From QQUJ01 sp050287605 (GTDB lineage Bacteria > Pseudomonadota > Gammaproteobacteria > QQUJ01): a stretch of DNA of 64,000 nt. The stretch spans positions 68,328 through 132,327 of the forward strand of contig JBNKCG010000070.1 of the NCBI GenBank assembly GCA_050287605.1. The letters run 5' to 3'. Under the pieces are notes generated by a model, which ran no database searches, was not told the origin of the DNA, and worked only from the letters and a program-made list of their open reading frames with translations. Shown piece by piece: positions 45,378 to 54,078 of this stretch (positions are counted from its first letter, which is position 1; each line of letters opens with the position of its first letter). Position numbers and translations under genes: made by a program.

Positions 45378-45968
45378 TCAGGCTGCCCCTCCGCCGCCGC
45401 CACCGCCACCACCTCCGCCACCCTTGTTGGGCGTCTGGATGGCGCTGGTGAGCAGCGAGAGCATGCGCGCCAGACCCTCGGGGATATCGGACTCACTGGC
45501 CTGCACGGTGATGTCCAGCGAGCCGCTGCGGTTGGTGCTGGAGTCCTGGGTCGCCTTGCTGGCGGCGGTGCCCTTGAGCGACGCGCTCACCCACGGACTC
45601 AGCGCCTTGCCCGACGATACCGAGGTCTCGATGCTGCCCGAGGTCTCCTTCGAACTGCGGAAGGTCTGCGAAATCTCGAAGTGGAACTGGGTAGTGAGGG
45701 AGTCGATGCGCAGGTGCGGCACCGGCACCAGCGCCAACAGCGGCGCGTTGACGCTGATGGAATTGGTCTCGTCGCCGGAGCGCTGCTCCAGATTGAAATC
45801 AACGGTAATGGGCGCTTTGGTCTTGTCGTCGATCATGCTTTCGATGAACTGCTTGGTGGTCTCCGCGGCCACCCGCTGCGCCTTGACCGCGGCGATGAGC
45901 GGTGAGGCGATGAGGTACTCCAGCGGCAGCGCCTGAAATTGCGCCGCGATCATGTTCTGTTCGGCCAT
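45378..45968 (-). CDS. DUF2589-type protein with a poly-glycine tail
   Basis: A 196-residue protein. The N-terminal helix ALPLEYLIASPLIAAVKAQRVAAETTKQFIESMI and the beta-rich body (ISVNAPLLALVPVPHLRIDSLTTQFHFEISQTFR) fit the DUF2589 family, whose function is unknown. A Ser/Thr-rich stretch (SSKETSGSIETSVSSGKAL) follows. The C terminus is a run of twelve glycines followed by Ala-Ala; the glycine codons are mixed, so it is not a simple triplet repeat. GAGGAGG precedes the ATG. It is 18 nt downstream of a paralogue. Confidence 0.72.
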   Translation of the reverse strand: MAEQNMIAAQFQALPLEYLIASPLIAAVKAQRVAAETTKQFIESMIDDKTKAPITVDFNLEQRSGDETNSISVNAPLLALVPVPHLRIDSLTTQFHFEISQTFRSSKETSGSIETSVSSGKALSPWVSASLKGTAASKATQDSSTNRSGSLDITVQASESDIPEGLARMLSLLTSAIQTPNKGGGGGGGGGGGGAA

Positions 45969-45986
45969 GACGATCTTCCTCCTCGG

Positions 45987-46718
45987 TTATTGGTTGTCGG
46001 TGCTGCCTGTGTCACTGGCCCCGCTCGGTTCGGGGCCCGCTCCCGTGCCGCCCTGTTCAGCCGGCGGCGGCGTCACGTCGCTGATCTGACCCATCTCGGT
46101 GAGCGAGGTCAGCAGCTTGTCCAAGCCGCGCGGCATGGGGATGGAATTGATCTTGATGCCGATCTTGATGGAGGATTCGCGATCGCTGCTGGCGGCCTCT
46201 TCGGACCGGTTGTCGGGCGCCGCAATCACCCCCTCGATGTTGATCGGTTTGTCCACCAGATACCACGGGCGGTGGTGGCGATCGGTCCCTTGCGCCGAAC
46301 CGCGCATCTGCGTGTAGCGGGTGATCTTGCGCACCGCCATCTCCAGCTGGAACTCCGCGTTGCTCACCGCCAGCGGCGCGATGGGCACCAGCGCCAGCGC
46401 CGGCACGCGGATGGTCTGGTGATGGATCTCGCCGTCCACCTCGACTCGCTGGCGAAACTGCAGGTGGTAGGGCTCGCCCTCGTTCTTGTCGTCGTGGGGA
46501 TAGCCGAGCTGCAGCAGCAGGTTGAGAAACGAGCGGGCCGAGTGCAGCTGCGCCTTGAGGATGGCGTCGAGCGGCGCGAGCAGCGCCTGCTCCAGTGAAA
46601 TATCGGTTTCGGATGCGCGGCCGTCCTCTTCCTCGGGGCCGACATCGGGTGGCACAGCGGGGGTATCGTTGCCGTCGTCGTCGCTCACCATTGTTCCTTG
46701 TTGTTGGGGTCGATCCAT
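45987..46718 (-). CDS. DUF2589-type protein, first gene of the cluster
   Basis: A 243-residue protein with acidic, disordered ends (VSDDDGNDTPAVPPDVGPEEEDG; TPPPAEQGGTGAGPEPSGASDTGS). The core has the DUF2589-type helix SLEQALLAPLDAILKAQLHSARSFLNLLLQLGY and beta segment VPALALVPIAPLAVSNAEFQLEMAVRK, then a repeat-like ending SIKIGIKINSIPMPRGLDKLLTSLTEMG that parallels DIPEGLARMLSLLTSAI of the next gene. ATG 46691 (AAGGA upstream) is an alternative start. No signal peptide. It leads the cluster and is divergent from the membrane protein at 46826. Confidence 0.72.
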   Translation of the reverse strand: MDRPQQQGTMVSDDDGNDTPAVPPDVGPEEEDGRASETDISLEQALLAPLDAILKAQLHSARSFLNLLLQLGYPHDDKNEGEPYHLQFRQRVEVDGEIHHQTIRVPALALVPIAPLAVSNAEFQLEMAVRKITRYTQMRGSAQGTDRHHRPWYLVDKPINIEGVIAAPDNRSEEAASSDRESSIKIGIKINSIPMPRGLDKLLTSLTEMGQISDVTPPPAEQGGTGAGPEPSGASDTGSTDNQ

Positions 46719-46825
46719 TAACCCCTGGGGCGCGGGGCGTAACTAGAAGACTAGCAGTTCAGTCAGGTTTTCCCAGGACAACTATAGTTGAGAAACGCGC
46801 CGATCCCCCGATCCAGGAGACAGGG

Positions 46826-47641
46826 ATGACCAACGCTTTACCGGAGCCCTCCACTACCGCGTTGCAACAACAGATCCGACGCCTCTCGATTTACGTGGTC
46901 GTCGCGGGAGCCACCATCATCGCGCTGCTCGCCGTGCTGGTCTGGCAACTGCACGGCACGGCACCGCACCCGGTCGCCTCGCTAACGATCTTCGAACGCG
47001 CCATCGACGACGCAGCGCATCCCCAGACGCCCGACGTCTCGCACCAGTTGCAGGCCATTACGCCGGCCAATCCCGGCCTGATCTGGAGCGACGACAAGCG
47101 CTGGCTGAAGGTGGTGAGCTGGATGAGCGACAAGGTGTTCAACGCCCGCTACGCCGAGCTGGTGGGCGATCCAGCCGGTGCCAGGACGCCGCCCGGCCAG
47201 CCGGTCATCTGGGTGACGGTGGCGCCGGAGATGCAGAACTTCTGCCGCGGCCTGCACCTGGACGATCCCAGTTTCCGTCTCAAGCAGCGGCTGGGACTCG
47301 ATCCCAATCGGCGCTACGAGCGCTTCGTCGAGCTGTGGGTGCAGCCTGAAGATCTGTTCCGCCCCTGTCCCGATCCGGAGATCGACGACAACCAGTGCGA
47401 GCTCGATTTTCCCGATGGCGCAGTACCCGCGGTGAAGCATATCGCCGACTACCGCGGCTACTTCGAGGGATTGCGCGCCACACTCTACCGTCCCGGCGGC
47501 GCACCATGGACGCGACTCGGCTACACCTACGACTGGGCGTACGGGCGGCGCGGATTCGGAGCCAGCGAATTCGTGGTGGTACCTGACGCGCCGTACCGAG
47601 TGCAAGACGCCTATACGACAGCGGAATACTGCAGCGGATAA
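46826..47641 (+). CDS. Membrane-anchored periplasmic protein of unknown function
   Basis: A 271-residue protein with a cytoplasmic N terminus, one transmembrane helix (LSIYVVVAGATIIALLAVLVW) and a large periplasmic part. The latter has WVTVAPEMQNFC, FVELWVQPEDLFRPCPDPEIDDNQCE and WTRLGYTYDWAYGRRGFGASEFVV, with five cysteines that could form disulfides. I do not recognise the family. AGGAG eight bases before ATG 46826 supports the start. It is divergent from the DUF2589-type cluster, whose product it might anchor, but nothing in the sequence shows that. Confidence 0.68.
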   Translation: MTNALPEPSTTALQQQIRRLSIYVVVAGATIIALLAVLVWQLHGTAPHPVASLTIFERAIDDAAHPQTPDVSHQLQAITPANPGLIWSDDKRWLKVVSWMSDKVFNARYAELVGDPAGARTPPGQPVIWVTVAPEMQNFCRGLHLDDPSFRLKQRLGLDPNRRYERFVELWVQPEDLFRPCPDPEIDDNQCELDFPDGAVPAVKHIADYRGYFEGLRATLYRPGGAPWTRLGYTYDWAYGRRGFGASEFVVVPDAPYRVQDAYTTAEYCSG

Positions 47642-47684
47642 CCGCTTCCCGATCCGGGCACTAAGTATTGGCGCCGGCCCCGGA

Positions 47685-48839
47685 TTAGGCGGCGATCCGG
47701 TTGCGCCCCTCTTGTTTGGCACGGTACAACGCCTGATCCGCGGCTTGAAAAACCGTCTCCCAATCGCGCGTTTGCGCGTCGGCCATTGCCACGCCGATGC
47801 TGACCGTCACCCGAGCCTGTTGGCCGTTGTAGTCGGTGATCTGTGCGGCCACCGCGCTGCGTATCCGCTCGGCGATCTTGGCCACTTCTTCGCGATCGGT
47901 CTGTGGCAGCAAGACGCAGAACTCCTCGCCACCGATCCGCCCCAGGGTATCCTCGATACGCAACACCGTCTTGATGGTTTGGGCCGCCTGGCGCAGCACC
48001 CGGTCACCAAAGGCGTGGCCGTAGTGATCGTTGATCTGCTTGAAGTGATCCAGGTCGAGCAGCAGCACCGCCAGCGCCGTACCGTGACGCTGACTGCGCG
48101 CCAACTCACGCTCCCTCGCCTCCTCGAAGGCGCGCCGGTTGTAAGCGCCGGTGAGCATGTCGTAGCTGGCCAGATGATCGAGATGCAGGTGCAGGCGCCG
48201 GTTGATCATTGCCGAAAAACCAAAGGTGAGACAGATCGCAACGGCGGCCGCAATCAGAAACATCAGCGAGCTGACCGTCGTCTCCGGTGCCATGAATCGC
48301 GCCATTGGCGGTCCGGTCAGGATGAAGGCCATACGCACTACCATGAACAGGCAGAAGAGCACGATAGCCGCAATCACCAAGCCCTGCTGCAACCCCATGC
48401 GGCGATCGAAATCTTTCACCAGCTCCCACACCATCCACCCGCCTGCCCAGGTAACGCAGGTTGAGGTCACAATGATGCGCGCCTTGATGTCGGGTACTAC
48501 GTAGGTGAAGTTGATAAACAGCAGCAGCACCACGCCGCTGACCAGCGCCGTCAGTCCCCACTGAACCGGCTTGTCGAAAAAGACCCGGATCCCCCCCAGC
48601 AGCACCATCATCCCTGTAATGACGATGGTGTTGCCGAAAGGAATGCTGAGAAATACCGGAATGGCACCGCGCAAGGCGATGAGCAACACGCCGAAGCTGA
48701 TCAGACCGTAACCACCCGCCCACAGACGGGCCTCGCGATCCTCGGGACTGGTCCGCCACAGCAGCACCATGGCGCCGGTCATGAGCAGCAGCACGGCCAT
48801 GGCGATCAGCGCCGCACTACGAACGTCCAGATGCAGCAT
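47685..48839 (-). CDS. Membrane diguanylate cyclase (GGEEF)
   Basis: A 384-residue protein with seven or so hydrophobic helices in the first 210 residues (AALIAMAVLLLMTGAMVLLW, FGNTIVITGMMVLLGGI, ALVSGVVLLLFINFTYVV and others). A GGDEF domain follows (LDHLASYDMLTGAYNRRAFEEARERELARS...DTLGRIGGEEFCVLLPQTDREE) with an intact GGEEF active site. It should make c-di-GMP in response to an unidentified membrane signal. It follows the thioesterase gene by three bases, so it belongs to the VWA/J-protein operon. Confidence 0.9.
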   Translation of the reverse strand: MLHLDVRSAALIAMAVLLLMTGAMVLLWRTSPEDREARLWAGGYGLISFGVLLIALRGAIPVFLSIPFGNTIVITGMMVLLGGIRVFFDKPVQWGLTALVSGVVLLLFINFTYVVPDIKARIIVTSTCVTWAGGWMVWELVKDFDRRMGLQQGLVIAAIVLFCLFMVVRMAFILTGPPMARFMAPETTVSSLMFLIAAAVAICLTFGFSAMINRRLHLHLDHLASYDMLTGAYNRRAFEEARERELARSQRHGTALAVLLLDLDHFKQINDHYGHAFGDRVLRQAAQTIKTVLRIEDTLGRIGGEEFCVLLPQTDREEVAKIAERIRSAVAAQITDYNGQQARVTVSIGVAMADAQTRDWETVFQAADQALYRAKQEGRNRIAA

Positions 48840-48842
48840 CGG

Positions 48843-49310
48843 TCAAGCCACCACGTAGGCGCCGGTACCGGTGGCGATCAGTTCACCCCGATCGTTCATG
48901 AGTTCGATGCGCGCCACCGCCACCTTGTTGCCGGTGCGCAGAATCTGGCCCGTCGCTTCGAACCATTCACCGAAGCCCGGACGCAGGTAGTCGACGCGCA
49001 GGTCGATGGTACCCAACTTGGCGAAGCGGTCGAGCTTCTTCTCCAGCACCTCGTCACGCAACCGGTGCTGTACACCGAGAAACGCGGTAAGCCCACCGGT
49101 GACGTCGATCACCGACGAGATGACGCCGCCGTGCAGGTTGCCGCGCATGAAGTTACCCACCAGCTCGGGGCGCATGTCGAAGCGAATGGCCGGACGCTCG
49201 TAGTCCAGCGAATGCACGCGCAAGCCCAGTACCTGATTGAAGGGGATCTTCTGGTTGAAGACCTCTTCGATGATCTTCAGCAGCTCGCTGTCCTGTTCGC
49301 GTTCGGTCAT
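48843..49310 (-). CDS. YigI-like hotdog-fold thioesterase
   Basis: A 155-residue single-domain hotdog protein of the PaaI/YigI type. It shows NFMRGNLHGGVISSVIDVTGGLTAFLG (the HGG with the catalytic region), RVDYLRPGFGEWFEATGQILRTGNKVAVARIELMNDRGELIATGTGAYVV. The family hydrolyses acyl-CoA thioesters; the substrate here is unknown. The ATG overlaps the J-domain gene by 4 nt. GGDEF follows by three bases. Confidence 0.9.
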   Translation of the reverse strand: MTEREQDSELLKIIEEVFNQKIPFNQVLGLRVHSLDYERPAIRFDMRPELVGNFMRGNLHGGVISSVIDVTGGLTAFLGVQHRLRDEVLEKKLDRFAKLGTIDLRVDYLRPGFGEWFEATGQILRTGNKVAVARIELMNDRGELIATGTGAYVVA

Positions 49311-50071
49311 GGTCGATTCCCCAGCAGCACGTCCTTGGCCTGGTTGATCTTGGCGGCGAGAAACGTCGAACCGCCGCGGTCCGGATGCAGCTTCTGCATC
49401 AGCCGGCGGTGGGCGGCGACGATGGCCTGCTCGTCGGCGCCGGGCTCCAGGCCCAACACTTGATAGGCCTCGTCGCGGCTCATGGCGGCACCCACGGCGC
49501 GGGCGCCCGCACCGGCGCGGCCGCCCTGTTCGGTGAAGCGTTCGCGCCAGGTATCGGGATGTTCGCGGTCCAGGTAGGCCTCCAGCACCGCCGCCGACTG
49601 CCCGTCGCCACGGCATTCGCCGAGCAATTCCAGCAGCTGCTCCAGATCCAGCTCGGAGAGGCGGCGGCCTTTGTAGGCACCCTCCAGCACCAGCCCCGAC
49701 AGCGCGCCGCTCTGGTGGTCGAGGGTCATGCGCAGGTAGCGCGTATTGACCGTGGATTGCTGCGTACCGATACCCGCGCCCGCCCCGCCTCCGCCACCGA
49801 TCTGGCCTTTGACGTGTTTGAAAAGATTGAACGCCCGCCACATCATCAGCAGCCGCTGCGCAAACGGCAGCGCACCGCCCAGCAGCGCCCACAGCCAACT
49901 GGCGCGGCCGGTGGCCGCGGCCAGGATCAGCAGGCCTGCGACAATCCACAATCCCCACTGACGCAGCATCTGCGCCACCTGCGACGGCGGGGTGCGCAGA
50001 AACCAGCGGTAGCCGAACCAGGCCGCGATGGCCAGCCCCAACAGCAGGATCAACAAGAAGCGGCCGCTCAT
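49307..50071 (-). CDS. Membrane-anchored J-domain co-chaperone
   Basis: A 254-residue protein with two N-terminal helices (FLLILLLGLAIAAWFGYRWFL; LWIVAGLLILAAATGRASWLWALLGG), a Gly-rich linker (GQIGGGGGAGAGIG) and a C-terminal J domain (SRDEAYQVLGLEPGADEQAIVAAHRRLMQKLHPDRGGSTFLAAKINQAKDVLL) with the HPD motif. The preceding helical region (LDLEQLLELLGECRGDGQSAAVLEAYLD) may bind clients. This C-terminal J layout resembles TIM14/DjlC-type proteins that recruit DnaK to a membrane. It overlaps the VWA gene by 4 nt and the thioesterase gene by 4 nt. Confidence 0.9.
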   Translation of the reverse strand: MSGRFLLILLLGLAIAAWFGYRWFLRTPPSQVAQMLRQWGLWIVAGLLILAAATGRASWLWALLGGALPFAQRLLMMWRAFNLFKHVKGQIGGGGGAGAGIGTQQSTVNTRYLRMTLDHQSGALSGLVLEGAYKGRRLSELDLEQLLELLGECRGDGQSAAVLEAYLDREHPDTWRERFTEQGGRAGAGARAVGAAMSRDEAYQVLGLEPGADEQAIVAAHRRLMQKLHPDRGGSTFLAAKINQAKDVLLGNRP

Positions 50072-50781
50072 GGTTTCCCGATCTGGTGGGTCAACTGCAG
50101 GGTGACGCCACCTTTGCGCGCACTGAAATCCGCCAGCGCGCGACGACCGCCTGCCGCGTAGACCGCCACGGCGCTCAACAGGTCGCGCAGCTGCTGGGCG
50201 CTGCCGGCATCGAAGCGGCAGTAAGCGCCGCGCGAAAGCTGGGCCAACTGCCGAAAGGTGTGCTCCGCCAGCGTATCGTGACCCTCGTGGAAGAGAAACA
50301 TCGGCACCCCCAGCACGCCCAGCTGGCCGGCCAGTTTACCGAGACCGTCGGGGTCCTCCTCCATGCAATCGCCCACGAATACCAGCGCATTGACGCGCCG
50401 CTCGCCGGTGGCCTCGATGGCGTGCTGCAGGATGCGCTCGATCTGGGTCTGGCCCGCCAGGCAGCGCACCGCGGTCATGCGCTGGAGCAGCGCGCCGGCA
50501 TCGCTCAACCACGGGGTGGCGTGAAACTCCAGGAAACCGCGGTAGTAGGCGAGCTGGATTTCGAGCCCGCCCAGCGCTGCGGTCTCGGCGAACATCTCGC
50601 CCTGGATCTGCGCGGCGCGGTCCCAGGTGGGTTCGCGGCTGGCGGTGGCGTCCATGGCGAAGATCAGCCGCCCACGCTCGCCCGTCGTGCGCACCGCAGA
50701 GGCGGCCGACAGCTTGTCGAGAAAGGCCGCCACCTCGCGGTCGCTCGACCGCGCGGGCAGTTTGTCGTGTGGATCGCTCAT
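50068..50781 (-). CDS. VWA-domain protein
   Basis: A 237-residue cytoplasmic protein almost wholly made of a von Willebrand A fold. The MIDAS-like motif is LIFAMDATASREPTWD (DxTxS). The third strand (VNALVFVGDCMEEDPDGLGKLAGQLG) supplies the distal Asp. The C-terminal part (LRDLLSAVAVYAAGGRRALADFSARKGG) is unlike the MoxR/CoxE group. No signal peptide. It leads the VWA/J-domain/thioesterase/GGDEF operon. Its role is unknown; a metal-dependent protein-binding platform is inferred from the fold. Confidence 0.85.
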   Translation of the reverse strand: MSDPHDKLPARSSDREVAAFLDKLSAASAVRTTGERGRLIFAMDATASREPTWDRAAQIQGEMFAETAALGGLEIQLAYYRGFLEFHATPWLSDAGALLQRMTAVRCLAGQTQIERILQHAIEATGERRVNALVFVGDCMEEDPDGLGKLAGQLGVLGVPMFLFHEGHDTLAEHTFRQLAQLSRGAYCRFDAGSAQQLRDLLSAVAVYAAGGRRALADFSARKGGVTLQLTHQIGKP

Positions 50782-50837
50782 GGTGAAAATCGCGGCTCGG
50801 GTCTACATGCTACCGCAGGTGGCGACGCGGCCACATG

Positions 50838-51533
50838 TCAGCGCCGCCGCGCAGGATTGAACAACCGCACTCCCTTGCGCTTAAAGGCGGGCAGCAACCC
50901 CATACCGACGATGAAGCCGCCGGCATGCGCCATGAACGCGACGCCGCCCTCTCCCGGGGCGACCATCGCCGAGCTGATGAGCTGCAGCACGAACCAGAAA
51001 CCCAGCACCACCATGGCCGGCAGGCGCACCGCATAGAAGAAGATCACCAGCGGGATGGCCACCAGTACGCGGGCGCGCGGGTAGAGCAGCAGGTAAGCCC
51101 CCAGCACGCCCGAGATCGCCCCGCTGGCGCCGATCATGGGGACCACCGAAGCGGGATCGGCGAACGACTGCGCCAGCGCAGCGCCGATGCCGCTCAGCAG
51201 GTAGAAAGCGATGAAGCGCCCGTGGCCCATGGCATCTTCCACGTTGTTGCCGAAGATCCACAGGTAGAGCATGTTGCCGATGATGTGCATCCACCCGCCG
51301 TGCATGAACATGGAGGTGAAGACGGTGAGCGTCGGCGGCAGCACGTCCAACGCCGGCGGCAACGTTTTGTCGCCGAACAGCACCGCCGGGATCACCCCGA
51401 AGCTATAGACCGCGCGGTCTCCCGCCGCTCCCAGCGACAGTTGCCACAAGAACACCAGCACGCAGGCAACGATGATGCCGATGGTGACGATGGGCGTGAT
51501 GGCGGTGGGGTTGTCGTCGTGTAGCGGAATCAA
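50838..51533 (-). CDS. Rhomboid family intramembrane serine protease
   Basis: A 231-residue polytopic protease. The first helix is ITPIVTIGIIVACVLVFLWQL. The catalytic Ser is in IGASGAISGVLGAYLLL and the His in VAFMAHAGGFIVGMGLL. The loop MFMHGGWMHIIGNMLYLWIFGNNVED matches the family. The start is TTG at 51533 with GGAG nine bases upstream; the N-terminal IPLHDDNPT is conserved, which supports it. It lies 56 nt upstream of the VWA gene on the same strand. Confidence 0.93.
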   Translation of the reverse strand: MIPLHDDNPTAITPIVTIGIIVACVLVFLWQLSLGAAGDRAVYSFGVIPAVLFGDKTLPPALDVLPPTLTVFTSMFMHGGWMHIIGNMLYLWIFGNNVEDAMGHGRFIAFYLLSGIGAALAQSFADPASVVPMIGASGAISGVLGAYLLLYPRARVLVAIPLVIFFYAVRLPAMVVLGFWFVLQLISSAMVAPGEGGVAFMAHAGGFIVGMGLLPAFKRKGVRLFNPARRR

Positions 51534-51594
51534 ATTGCAGCGCTCCGGTAGTGAACGGCAAGGAGCAAACTCCTACGGCACGTTGCCATCCTCA

Positions 51595-52488
51595 TCAATA
51601 CACCGCCGTCACCCGCCATCCCGCCTGGCGCAGCAGCGCGATCAGCCCCTGAGGCCCGGGCAGGTGCAGCGCGCCTACGGCGACGAACGCGCCGCCGTCG
51701 TTCAGGTACGGCAACACGCGTTGGGCCATGCGCCGGTTGCGTTCGTCGACCAGGCGCGCCATGAACCGCGCGCCCACCTGCGCATCGCCCAGGTACAGGT
51801 ACTGGTCGCTGAGCTTGACCAGTCGCGTGAGATCGCGCGAAAGATAGGCGGCGAAGAGATCGCCGAAGTAGCGGTCCAGTTCATCCAGGTGATCCAGGGT
51901 GTCGTTGAGCGCCACGATCTGATCGGCGATGGGCATCTCATCCATCACCGCCACCTGCTCGGCCACCGTTTCCAACCCATGGGTGGACTTGCCCTGGCCG
52001 AGGGCGCGCTTGTAGAGCACCAGATCCAGGATCTCGCCGCTGCGCGGGCGTGGAATGCTGAGGGTGCTCAACACCACCCAGGGCTTGAGCCGCGATACCG
52101 CCGGCTCGGGGTAGCCGTAGCCCGCCATGGCGTCGACCACGCGGCGGTAGGTGGCCTCGCCCACCAGCTTACCCAGGCTCTGTTGCGGGGGCAGCATGGA
52201 AGACGCCGTGAGCTGGACCAGCGCCATAGGATCCAGCACCACCTCCATGACGAAGCTGTCGGCGCCGTCCAGCGCGCGGGCGACGGGAGGTTGCAGACGC
52301 GTGACCCGCGGATCGTCGGAGTGGACGGTGCCGAACAGATAGCTGGGCTTGCCGGCGGCCCCCTCGACACGCCACAGCAGCCCTTGCTCAGCGGCGACGG
52401 CACTGCCGCCCAGCAGCGCGGCGGCCAGCGCCAGCAGGCGGATCAGCGGGCGGCGCCCGCGCAGGGCCCGGAGGTGCGAACGGATCAC
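51595..52488 (-). CDS. TraB/GumN family protein
   Basis: A 297-residue exported protein (signal LIRLLALAAALLGGSAVAA). The TraB/GumN fold shows the N-terminal catalytic-type motif PSYLFGTVHSDDPRV, FVMEVVLDP and the C-terminal FVAVGALHLPGPQGLIALLRQAGW. The family includes Tiki-like metalloproteases and pheromone-shutdown proteins; the bacterial role is open. GTG 52488 has GAGGAG ten bases upstream and gives a better signal peptide than the longer in-frame ATG start at 52521. Confidence 0.88.
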   Translation of the reverse strand: MIRSHLRALRGRRPLIRLLALAAALLGGSAVAAEQGLLWRVEGAAGKPSYLFGTVHSDDPRVTRLQPPVARALDGADSFVMEVVLDPMALVQLTASSMLPPQQSLGKLVGEATYRRVVDAMAGYGYPEPAVSRLKPWVVLSTLSIPRPRSGEILDLVLYKRALGQGKSTHGLETVAEQVAVMDEMPIADQIVALNDTLDHLDELDRYFGDLFAAYLSRDLTRLVKLSDQYLYLGDAQVGARFMARLVDERNRRMAQRVLPYLNDGGAFVAVGALHLPGPQGLIALLRQAGWRVTAVY

Positions 52489-52546
52489 GATACGGCGACT
52501 CCTCGTGCTGGTGGTGGGCAAGCGCTATCCGCGCCGTCACGGCACG

Positions 52547-53833
52547 TCACGTCTGCTGCCGACAGTAGGTCTCGCGACTGAACAGGATCAACAGCGTGGA
52601 GAGCGCCAGCCAGCCCAGCATGAGCGCAAAACCCGCCCGGTAGGCCTCCGCACCGTAGCTGCGTGCGCCAGCAACCATCGCCCCTCCCCAGTGGCGATCC
52701 AGCATCCAGCCCACCGCCGGCTGCAGCACCATGGGGCCCAGCATCACCCCCATGTTGATCAGGCCGGACACGGTGCCCGACAAGCGCGGCGGCACCGACT
52801 CGCGGCCGAACGCAAAGCCGATGATCATACAGCCCGAGGCAAACCCGGCCAACAACAGCAGCAGCCACAGCAGCGGCAGCGGCAACGCCGGCACCAGCAG
52901 CACCACGGACCACGCCGCGGCGAGCACCACACAGCCCCCCACGTAGAGCGGCTTGCGTCGCCCGATGCGATCCGACAGCCCGCCGAACAGCGGTCCGCCC
53001 AGCGCCCAGGCCACCAGGATCGCCGAGCACAGCGCCGCGGCATCGGCGGTGGCCATGCCGTAGTGGGTGGTGAGGTAGGGCACGCCCCACAGGCCGCAGA
53101 AGGTGAGGATGGAACCGACCACCCCGCCCGGCACCACGAACAGCAGCCAGGTGTTGCGGTAACGCAGCACCCGCCGGATGCCGGCGATGACGCCATCCGG
53201 CGGCCCCGCGGCGTCATCGTGCCCCAACGCATGGCTGCGGTAGCCGCGTTCGACCGGATCGTCGCGCACCAGCGTCCAGATGGCCACCGCCACCAGCGCG
53301 GTGACGACCCCCGAGACCAGCATCACCGGGCGCCAGCCGAAGTGATCCACCAGCAACCGCAGCGGCACTCCCGCAACCACCGCCCCCACGATACCCACGA
53401 ATAGCGCCAGGCCGCTGGTGAGCGCGTACTGGCGCGGCGCGAACCAGTGGGCCGCCAGCTTGAGCATGCCGACGAAAGCCACCGCCACCGAACCGCCGAT
53501 CATCAGGCGACCCAGCCCGGCCAGGGTGAGGTTGCCCGAACCGGCGAACAACAGCGTTCCCACCGCCGCCACGCAGGCGCCCAGCGTCAGCAGACGGCGC
53601 GGCCCCCAGCGGTCGGCGAGTATCCCGGTGGGGACCTGCATCGCCACGTAGCTGTAGAAGTAGTAGGCAGAGAGGTTGCCCAGCGCTGCCGCGCCAATGG
53701 AGAAGTCGACCATCAGCTCGCGGGTCATCACCGCCGGCGCCACGCGTTGGTAGAAGCCGATGAGATAGAGGCAGGCGCCCAGCCCCCAGACCAGCCAGGC
53801 CAGGCGCGGCGGTGGATAGAGTTCATTCCTCAT
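52547..53833 (-). CDS. MFS transporter
   Basis: A 428-residue permease with twelve predicted helices. It begins LAWLVWGLGACLYLIGFYQRVAPAVMT and has the MFS loop LADRWGPRRLLTLGA. The central loop (VRDDPVERGYRSHALGHDDAAG) separates the halves, and a second loop is GLSDRIGRRKPLYVGG. The look is of the anion/solute:H+ (ACS/NarK-distant) type, but the substrate is not evident. No regulator or catabolic genes are adjacent. Confidence 0.88.
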   Translation of the reverse strand: MRNELYPPPRLAWLVWGLGACLYLIGFYQRVAPAVMTRELMVDFSIGAAALGNLSAYYFYSYVAMQVPTGILADRWGPRRLLTLGACVAAVGTLLFAGSGNLTLAGLGRLMIGGSVAVAFVGMLKLAAHWFAPRQYALTSGLALFVGIVGAVVAGVPLRLLVDHFGWRPVMLVSGVVTALVAVAIWTLVRDDPVERGYRSHALGHDDAAGPPDGVIAGIRRVLRYRNTWLLFVVPGGVVGSILTFCGLWGVPYLTTHYGMATADAAALCSAILVAWALGGPLFGGLSDRIGRRKPLYVGGCVVLAAAWSVVLLVPALPLPLLWLLLLLAGFASGCMIIGFAFGRESVPPRLSGTVSGLINMGVMLGPMVLQPAVGWMLDRHWGGAMVAGARSYGAEAYRAGFALMLGWLALSTLLILFSRETYCRQQT

Positions 53834-53892
53834 GGCGAGACGTCTTCGATTTCAGAGTCCTTGTTGGTCCGGCCACCGACAGCGACGCGTCC

Positions 53893-54078
53893 TCACTCGT
53901 CGTCGCGCAACGCGCTCACGGTCACCTCGCCCGCAGCGCCAATCTCCACCCGCACCACCATGGGCGCGCAACAGACCGCGCAGTCCTCGATACGGGTGTG
54001 GGTTCCCTCGGAAAGATCAACGCCAAGATCGATCGTCTCCCCGCAGTAGGGACACGATACCTCGACGCTATCGATCAT
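53893..54078 (-). CDS. CPXCG-motif small zinc-ribbon protein
   Basis: A 61-residue protein with CPYCGETIDLGVDLSEG near the N terminus and a second Cys pair in CAVCCAPM, the signature of the CPXCG (DUF/CpXC) family found in gammaproteobacteria. It likely binds zinc; the function is unknown. ATG 54078 is preferred to the GTG one codon earlier. The start overlaps the 3' end of the GNAT gene, so the two are coupled. Confidence 0.85.
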   Translation of the reverse strand: MIDSVEVSCPYCGETIDLGVDLSEGTHTRIEDCAVCCAPMVVRVEIGAAGEVTVSALRDDE

